Assembly (NCBI GenBank): GCA_002311925.1
Contig: DCAK01000117.1
Location: 7,286-13,662 of the forward strand
Reading direction: 5' to 3'
DNA length: 6,377 nt
Origin: Planctomycetes bacterium UBA1135
GTDB taxonomy: Bacteria; Planctomycetota; UBA1135
The position numbers and the translations under genes are program-made. The notes under the pieces were generated by a model. It did not search any database and was not told the DNA's origin. It worked only from the letters and a program-made list of their open reading frames with translations. Below are positions 1 through 4,646 of this stretch, piece after piece (positions within the stretch are counted from its first letter, which is position 1; each line of letters starts with the position of its first letter).

Positions 1-1272
1 TTGGATTCTTCCAGCGTGGTGGATCGAATCGTTGCTCAGGATATTTCGGTCCAAAACGAGCAAGCTGCTTTGACCAAGGCTCAACAGGATCACCTTATCC
101 AGCAAAGTCAAAACACCAGCGATATTGCTGCCGCCATTCAGAATGTGGCGTTTTCTAAATCAGACCTTGAGAAATATATAGAAGGTGATTGGCCTCAGCA
201 ACGGGACGAGGCGGAAGAGGCCATCGTTCTTGCAACCGCGGAGCAAGTCCAGGCCAGGGACCGGTTGGAGTGGTCGCAGAAGTTGGCAGACGAGGGATTC
301 CTGACGCGAACTGAGTTGGAAGCCGACGAGTTGCAGTTCAAACGGAATAAAATCAGACTCGAACAGGCAATTCGGAAAAAGAGTCTTCTTATTCAGTTCG
401 ATAATCCGAAGGAAACGGCGCGATTGGAAGCTGCCGTAAGGGAAGCCGAGCGCGAACTGGACCGCGTCAAGCTGCAAGCATCTGCTCGTCTTGTGGACGA
501 TGAGGCTTCAGTTAGGACTTCCACAGCCAAACTAGAGCTTGAAGTCGAAAAGTTGGCCAAGATGCGGCAACAGGTGGCCAAAGCCAAGCTTTATGCACCG
601 GAAGAAGGGATGGTTGTTTACGCTCGCACCGAGAGCCGTCGGGGGGACGGTGATCTTATTCAGGAAGGCACTTCTGTCCGGGAACGCCAGGAAATCATGA
701 CAATTCCCCGCGCTGGGGGAATGATGGCCGAAGTGAGTCTGCACGAGTCGGTACTCCAGAAAGTAAAGGTCGGCCAATCCTGCAAGATTACGGTCGACGC
801 TTTTCCTGGAGACACCTTGCACGGCAAAGTGGATTTCGTCGCCTTATTGCCGGACAAGGGCTCATGGTGGGCCAACCCCAACCAGCGTGTCTTTCGTGCT
901 CTGGTTTCCCTCTCGGATTCCAATGAAGAGCTACGCCCTGGGATGTCCTGCAGCGTTGAGATTGTGGTTGCCGAAATTGAGGACACAATCTACATGCCCC
1001 TGCAGGCGGCTTTTCAGAGGGATGGCGAAACGATTTGCTTTGTGGATGGGAATCCCCTCCCGATTTCTCTTGGCCAGAGCAATGAGCAATTGGTGGAGGT
1101 TTTGGAAGGAGTTAAACCGGGGGACATCGTCAGCCTCAGCCCCCCGGTGGGTTTTTTGACCGAAGGTGGTGGGGGAAGAATAGAAACTTCCGATTCCGAG
1201 GAAGAGGCCCTACCTTCGGAATCTGCGGCGGATTCCAAAGAAGGACGCGGTAAACCGCGCCAAGACGGCTGA
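1..1272 (+). CDS. HlyD/MacA-type periplasmic adaptor (membrane fusion protein) of an ABC exporter, 5' end cut by window edge
   Basis: Periplasmic adaptor that would link an inner-membrane ABC exporter to an outer-membrane exit duct. The frame is open to the left edge. The first codon, TTG, is probably an internal Leu, because 'LDSSSVVDRI' looks like the end of the first lipoyl half-motif that precedes the hairpin in this family. The inner-membrane anchor and first lipoyl half (roughly 100 residues) would then lie upstream. Visible order, numbered from the edge: long charged alpha-helical hairpin, about 10-195, with a turn near 130-140; second lipoyl half, about 198-237 (LYAPEEGMVVYA, then EGTSVRERQ); beta-barrel domain, about 241-325 (EVSLHESVLQKVKVGQ, RPGMSCSVEI); membrane-proximal domain, about 328-382 (VKPGDIV). 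It ends in an acidic, Gly/Ser-rich tail, about 387-423, that looks disordered. The stop is 5 nt before the ATPase start, so the genes are co-transcribed. The family is clear; the substrate and the paralogue (MacA-like, DevB-like or other) are not. Confidence 0.9.
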   Translation: MDSSSVVDRIVAQDISVQNEQAALTKAQQDHLIQQSQNTSDIAAAIQNVAFSKSDLEKYIEGDWPQQRDEAEEAIVLATAEQVQARDRLEWSQKLADEGFLTRTELEADELQFKRNKIRLEQAIRKKSLLIQFDNPKETARLEAAVREAERELDRVKLQASARLVDDEASVRTSTAKLELEVEKLAKMRQQVAKAKLYAPEEGMVVYARTESRRGDGDLIQEGTSVRERQEIMTIPRAGGMMAEVSLHESVLQKVKVGQSCKITVDAFPGDTLHGKVDFVALLPDKGSWWANPNQRVFRALVSLSDSNEELRPGMSCSVEIVVAEIEDTIYMPLQAAFQRDGETICFVDGNPLPISLGQSNEQLVEVLEGVKPGDIVSLSPPVGFLTEGGGGRIETSDSEEEALPSESAADSKEGRGKPRQDG

Positions 1273-1277
1273 ACGCC

Positions 1278-1967
1278 ATGGAACCGGTTGCTGAACTACA
1301 GGATGTGTCTCGCGTCTACCGGATGGGCAACACAGAAGTGCGAGCTCTCGATGAGATAAGTGTCGCTTTCGGCCTCGGCGATTTTTGGTCCGTCATGGGG
1401 AGCTCCGGGTCGGGAAAATCCACCCTGCTGAATCTTTTGGGTTGTATCGACAGGCCCACTTCGGGCGCGTACTTGGTCGGAGGCCGCGATACCAAGGAGT
1501 TGGACGATGACAATCTGAGCCAATTGCGCGGGGCCGATATTGGTTTTATTTTTCAATCTTTCAACCTGATTCCGCAACTCGATGTTCTCGAAAACATCAT
1601 GGTCCCTCTTTTTTATCAGGAGAGTCCTCCTCTTGATGGGGAGGACCGTGCCCGATCTTTGGCTGAGCGTGTCGGCCTGGCGGATCGAATGAATCACCGA
1701 CCTGGCGAACTCTCAGGCGGTCAACAACAGCGGGTTGCTATTGCTCGTTCTTTGATTAACGACCCGAGTCTTTTATTGGCGGATGAGGCTACAGGGAATC
1801 TGGACACTCAGACCTCCCGGGAAATTTTGGATTTGTTTCGCGAATTCAATGAAGAAGGAAAAACCATTCTTCTTGTTACTCACGAAGAGGAAATCGGTCG
1901 CCAAGCCCATCACGTCTTACGCCTCAAGGATGGCAAGATTGATGAAATCGGCCAGGGGGCTGGGTAA
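1278..1967 (+). CDS. ABC transporter ATP-binding protein, MacB/LolD family (stand-alone ATPase)
   Basis: Cytoplasmic ATPase that would power the permease encoded next, as in LolD-LolCE or as the nucleotide-binding half of MacB. At 229 residues it has the usual length for a stand-alone subunit. All core motifs are present: Walker A GSSGSGKST at 41-49, Q-loop Gln at 93 (FIFQSFNLIPQ), signature LSGGQQQR at 145-152, Walker B LLLADE at 165-170 with catalytic Glu170, D-loop NLD at 174-176, and switch His202 in VTHEEE. One oddity is ADEATGNLD, where the usual residue after the catalytic Glu is Pro (ADEPTG); the Walker A also has Ser where Pro is common (GPSGSGKST). The ATG at 1278 follows the adaptor stop by 5 nt and gives a normal N-terminus (ELQDVSRVYRMG). 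I see no strong Shine-Dalgarno sequence, so translation probably depends on coupling to the adaptor gene. Family assignment is secure. Confidence 0.95.
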   Translation: MEPVAELQDVSRVYRMGNTEVRALDEISVAFGLGDFWSVMGSSGSGKSTLLNLLGCIDRPTSGAYLVGGRDTKELDDDNLSQLRGADIGFIFQSFNLIPQLDVLENIMVPLFYQESPPLDGEDRARSLAERVGLADRMNHRPGELSGGQQQRVAIARSLINDPSLLLADEATGNLDTQTSREILDLFREFNEEGKTILLVTHEEEIGRQAHHVLRLKDGKIDEIGQGAG

Positions 1968-1984
1968 TCCGTCACTCTCCCTTT

Positions 1985-3238
1985 TTGCGATCCGTTCGTC
2001 TGGGGGTGGGCAGTCTCCTGCTTCACAAACTGCGGAGCCTTTTGACTACTTTGGGGGTGCTTTTCGGCGTCAGCAGTGTCATTGCAATGCTGGCGATTGG
2101 TGAAGGTGCCAGCGAGGAAGCCCAGGAACAAATTCGACTGCTGGGTAGCCAGAACGTCATTTTCCGCAGCGTCAAGCCTTCTGAAGACGCGGTCAGCAAC
2201 CAATCCACCTGGTCCAACAATTACGGATTGACTTGGAAGGATTTTGAGGCCGTTAGAGATACTTTCCCTTGGGTAACTCGCGTGGTGCCCGTGCGAGTAC
2301 TTATGCAGGATGTTCGCTCCGGGAGCAATCTCATCCATCCTCGCGTCCTTGCTACGACATCGGAGTATCTCGAGGTGACGGGGCGCTTGGTTTACCAGGG
2401 CCGTTTCCTTGGCGTCGAAGACCAGCGTCGTATCGCCAATGTCTGTGTGCTTGGCTATGAAGTCGCCCGATCCTTCTTCCCCATCCGTTCAGCGATTGGT
2501 GAGAAAATAAAAATTGGCCCGGAGTATTTTGAAGTTGTCGGAGTTCTTCTTCCTCGAGTCCCTATTGGCAATGATGTGCCTTTGCCTGGGGTTGGGATTA
2601 CTAGTGAGGTGCTGATACCGCTCAGCACAGGGCGCCGTTGGTTCGGTGATATGCAAGTTAAAATTCGGAGCGGATCTCGTGACATTGAAGTGGTGGAATT
2701 GCACGAGGTGATTGCCGCCGTGGATCTTCCGCAACACGTGCCATTGGCCGCTGCCGCGGGCCGAGAGTTGTTGGCCCGCCGCCACCGCCAGGCCGATTAC
2801 GAAGTCGTCGTTCCTTTGGAGTTGCTTGCCCGTGCTGAGGAAACCAAGCGAATCTTCAACATCGTTTTGGGTTGTATCGCTGGTATCAGCCTGTTGGTGG
2901 GAGGCATTGGCATCATGAATGTCATGTTGGCTACAGTGACGGAGCGCACGCGGGAAATCGGCATCCGCCGCGCTTTGGGCGCCAAGAAAAAGCACATCAT
3001 GATGCAGTTTTTGGTGGAAACCGTGGTTCTTTCCGTGGGTGGCGGGCTGGTCGGCATTGGGGTTGGGATTGCCATCCCTTCGGCGGTCGAATACTGGGCC
3101 GATATGCGCACCATCGTGACGATTGATGCGCCAATTCTCGCCTTTGGGATTTCAGTGTCGATTGGCTTGATCTTCGGCCTCTACCCTGCTTGGCAGGCCG
3201 CTAATATGGATCCGGTTGAGGCCTTGCGCCATGAATAG
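1985..3238 (+). CDS. MacB/FtsX-type ABC transporter permease
   Basis: Inner-membrane permease that would pair with the ATPase just upstream and the adaptor before it. At 417 residues it has the four-helix plan of the MacB/LolC class. TM1 is about 14-36, in a typical LLLHKLRSLLTTLGVLFG context, followed by AIGEGA. A large periplasmic domain spans about 40-285, and three C-terminal helices lie at about 289-313, 343-366 and 383-404. Family hallmarks are VGGIGIMNVMLATVTERTRE at 305-324, then GIRRALGAKKKHI, and a C-terminal YPAWQAANMDPVEALRHE. The start is the TTG at 1985. The frame closes upstream at a TGA (1943-1945), no ATG or GTG lies between, and TTG leaves a normal short cytoplasmic lead before TM1. 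No good Shine-Dalgarno sequence precedes it. Its 3' end overlaps the barrel gene by 8 nt. Being separate from the ATPase, it differs from Escherichia coli MacB, where both parts are one chain. Confident of the family, not of the substrate. Confidence 0.93.
   Translation: MRSVRLGVGSLLLHKLRSLLTTLGVLFGVSSVIAMLAIGEGASEEAQEQIRLLGSQNVIFRSVKPSEDAVSNQSTWSNNYGLTWKDFEAVRDTFPWVTRVVPVRVLMQDVRSGSNLIHPRVLATTSEYLEVTGRLVYQGRFLGVEDQRRIANVCVLGYEVARSFFPIRSAIGEKIKIGPEYFEVVGVLLPRVPIGNDVPLPGVGITSEVLIPLSTGRRWFGDMQVKIRSGSRDIEVVELHEVIAAVDLPQHVPLAAAAGRELLARRHRQADYEVVVPLELLARAEETKRIFNIVLGCIAGISLLVGGIGIMNVMLATVTERTREIGIRRALGAKKKHIMMQFLVETVVLSVGGGLVGIGVGIAIPSAVEYWADMRTIVTIDAPILAFGISVSIGLIFGLYPAWQAANMDPVEALRHE
3218..3221 (+). 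promoter_or_regulatory. Shine-Dalgarno site for the barrel gene, inside the permease 3' end
   Basis: GAGG lies 9 nt before the ATG at 3231, within the last codons of the permease gene. It decides the start. The in-frame TTG at 3216 overlaps this site, adds only five residues (MRPCA) and spoils an otherwise clean signal peptide, so the ATG is preferred. The arrangement would let ribosomes finishing the permease reinitiate on the barrel gene. Confidence 0.55.
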
Positions 3239-4031
3239 CTTGATTCAATTCCTGAAGACTTTGGGCCTCGTTGCCTTTCTGTTTTTTTGGGGGAACCATG
3301 CGTTTGCCCAGCAAGGGCCTCATGTCCCCGCCCCGACACAGCCGGGCAAAGGGGTATGGGTTCTGGAAACCACCTGGAACAGCTTCGAGTTCACCCCCGG
3401 TGGAAAGAAACAACGCGATTCCCTTCTTTCGACTCGCCTGACCCGCGGCCTGAGCGGCGACTGGTCGGCATTCGTCGAGGAACCCCTCATGAATCTTTCC
3501 CAGGCGGGGGATGTGCGGGTGGGTCTGCGGCATCGGCTCTGGCAGAAGGACACGGCCTCGGTGGATACCGAGCGCTTCGGCTTGTCGGGCGGACTGCGCC
3601 TTCCGACCGGGGCGACCGCCTTTTCGACCGACCAGGTCGCTCCCTTCTTCGGCGCTTCCTGGATGAAAATTTCAGGGCGCCAGGGCTTGAACCTCGCGGC
3701 CGTGTGGCGCGAGGGCCATGGTTCCCTTCCCGACCCCGTCCGTCCCGGGGACGGCGAGCGGGACCTCCTGGAACTGCATGGCGGTTTTCTTTGGAGGGTG
3801 GACCCCGTGACCTGGGGTTCGGACCGGGTGGCATCGACCTACGCCACGGTCGAACTTTCGGGGTATCGGGAGGGGAATGGCGATTCCGAGCTGTTGCTCG
3901 CACCCGGTCTCCTCTACGAGGCGCCCACCTGGGCTGGATTCCTGACCCTGCAAATCCCTGCCCTGGATTCCCTTGACCATCGGTCCGGGCGCGGCCCCGC
4001 CCTGACGGCGGGCATCCGCATCTTCCTCTAG
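3231..4031 (+). CDS. Secreted protein, probable small outer-membrane beta-barrel (transporter-like, MetA-pathway-like)
   Basis: A 266-residue protein with a clear Sec signal peptide: MNSLIQFLK, a hydrophobic core LGLVAFLFFWG, then HAFA before QQG, giving cleavage after Ala26. The mature part has short alternating polar and hydrophobic stretches with aromatic residues and glycine turns, for example GLRHRLWQKD, FGLSGGLRLPTGA at about 117-129 and LLLAPGLLYEA. It ends in ALTAGIRIFL, a plausible terminal strand. The 'GLRLPTGA' step followed by more strands recalls the MetA-pathway-of-phenol-degradation transporter-like barrel family; I rate that as a resemblance, not an assignment. It is too short and of the wrong type to be a TolC-like channel. 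The start overlaps the permease stop by 8 nt, which argues for co-translation with the exporter. Codon use becomes GC-rich after about codon 25. Function unknown; surface or outer-membrane location inferred. Confidence 0.7.
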   Translation: MNSLIQFLKTLGLVAFLFFWGNHAFAQQGPHVPAPTQPGKGVWVLETTWNSFEFTPGGKKQRDSLLSTRLTRGLSGDWSAFVEEPLMNLSQAGDVRVGLRHRLWQKDTASVDTERFGLSGGLRLPTGATAFSTDQVAPFFGASWMKISGRQGLNLAAVWREGHGSLPDPVRPGDGERDLLELHGGFLWRVDPVTWGSDRVASTYATVELSGYREGNGDSELLLAPGLLYEAPTWAGFLTLQIPALDSLDHRSGRGPALTAGIRIFL

Positions 4032-4032
4032 G

Positions 4033-4641
4033 TCAGATCCAGGGGTTGGTGCCGGCGTCGTGGTCGGTGGCGTCGTGAATGGCGCCTACTTCCGGGGCGG
4101 CTTCGCGGATGGCGACCTCCACCCCATGACGCAAGGTCGCGGCGGCGGCGCCGCAGCCCTGGCAACCTCCCCCCATGGTGATCCAGAGGTCGTCGCCCTT
4201 CGAAGCCTGGATTTCCACCCATCCCCCGTGGGCGGCAAGGGAAGGATTGAGTTCGCTCTCAATCACCTGTTGCGCCTTTTGTCTGGCGAGGTCGGGGCCC
4301 TCGAGGGTCGCGTTCGCGCCATCCTTGACGATGACGCGGTCGTCATGAAGATGGGTCCGGATGGCGCTTCCGAGTTCACGTGCGGTTTCCCTCCAGTCGG
4401 AGGGAGTGGTCTGGAGAGTGACCAGGACCTCGGCCGGGCCGATGCGCACCCCCTGGATTCCCTCGACGGTGGAAAAGATGGCCGCGGCAAGTGGTGCCCA
4501 TTCCGCCGCCCATTCAGGGTCGGATGTGTAGAGGGTCTCCGAGCCAAGGGTCCTGTCGACCCGGAAGAGGCAATTGGTCGGAATGACCTGGGGCTCGGCG
4601 GTGATGGAAAGCGCAGGGGTGGTGTCAGTCATGGGTGGCAT
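4033..4641 (-). CDS. Nfu/NifU-type iron-sulfur cluster scaffold or carrier protein (Nfu_N + NifU C-terminal domain)
   Basis: Cytoplasmic carrier that would hold a [4Fe-4S] cluster and pass it to apo-proteins. At 202 residues it has two domains: an Nfu_N-like domain at about 12-100 (IPTNCLFRVDRTL, then PLAAAIFSTVEGIQGVRI) and the NifU C-terminal domain at about 122-190. The cluster-binding CxxC is present at Cys160 and Cys163 in GGGCQGCG, preceded by LNPSLAAHGG and followed by ATLRHGVEVAIRE and ATDHDAGTNPWI, all typical of the family. The N-domain is the Nfu_N type seen in NFU1-like proteins, not the degenerate A-type domain of Escherichia coli NfuA. The start is the ATG at 4641, with a second ATG three codons on at 4632. 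Neither has a visible Shine-Dalgarno sequence, and the upstream gene stops 5 nt earlier, so translational coupling is likely. The same frame stays open much further upstream, but that part is Arg/Gly/Pro-rich and overlaps the carbamoyltransferase, so I excluded it. Confidence 0.92.
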   Translation of the reverse strand: MPPMTDTTPALSITAEPQVIPTNCLFRVDRTLGSETLYTSDPEWAAEWAPLAAAIFSTVEGIQGVRIGPAEVLVTLQTTPSDWRETARELGSAIRTHLHDDRVIVKDGANATLEGPDLARQKAQQVIESELNPSLAAHGGWVEIQASKGDDLWITMGGGCQGCGAAAATLRHGVEVAIREAAPEVGAIHDATDHDAGTNPWI

Positions 4642-4646
4642 TGATT

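Noticed and set aside
1..3. TTG at the left edge as the true start of the adaptor
   Set aside because: The protein would lack the membrane anchor and first lipoyl half that the family needs, and the LDSS context matches an internal position. The frame is open to the edge.
1624..1646. 7-bp inverted repeat (GTCCTCC / GGAGGAC) in the ATPase gene
   Set aside because: Internal to a normal coding segment, with no T-run, no start site nearby and a 9-nt loop. Most likely chance.
3287..3976. Plus-strand open frame of 229 codons inside the barrel gene
   Set aside because: Arg/Gly/Pro-rich translation in a shifted frame of a GC-rich gene. The competing frame has a clear signal peptide and strand pattern.
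3996..4012. 6-bp all-GC hairpin (CCCGCC / GGCGGG) near the end of the barrel gene, considered as a terminator
   Set aside because: It lies inside the coding region and is not followed by a T-run on either strand. GC-rich coding sequence makes such stems common.
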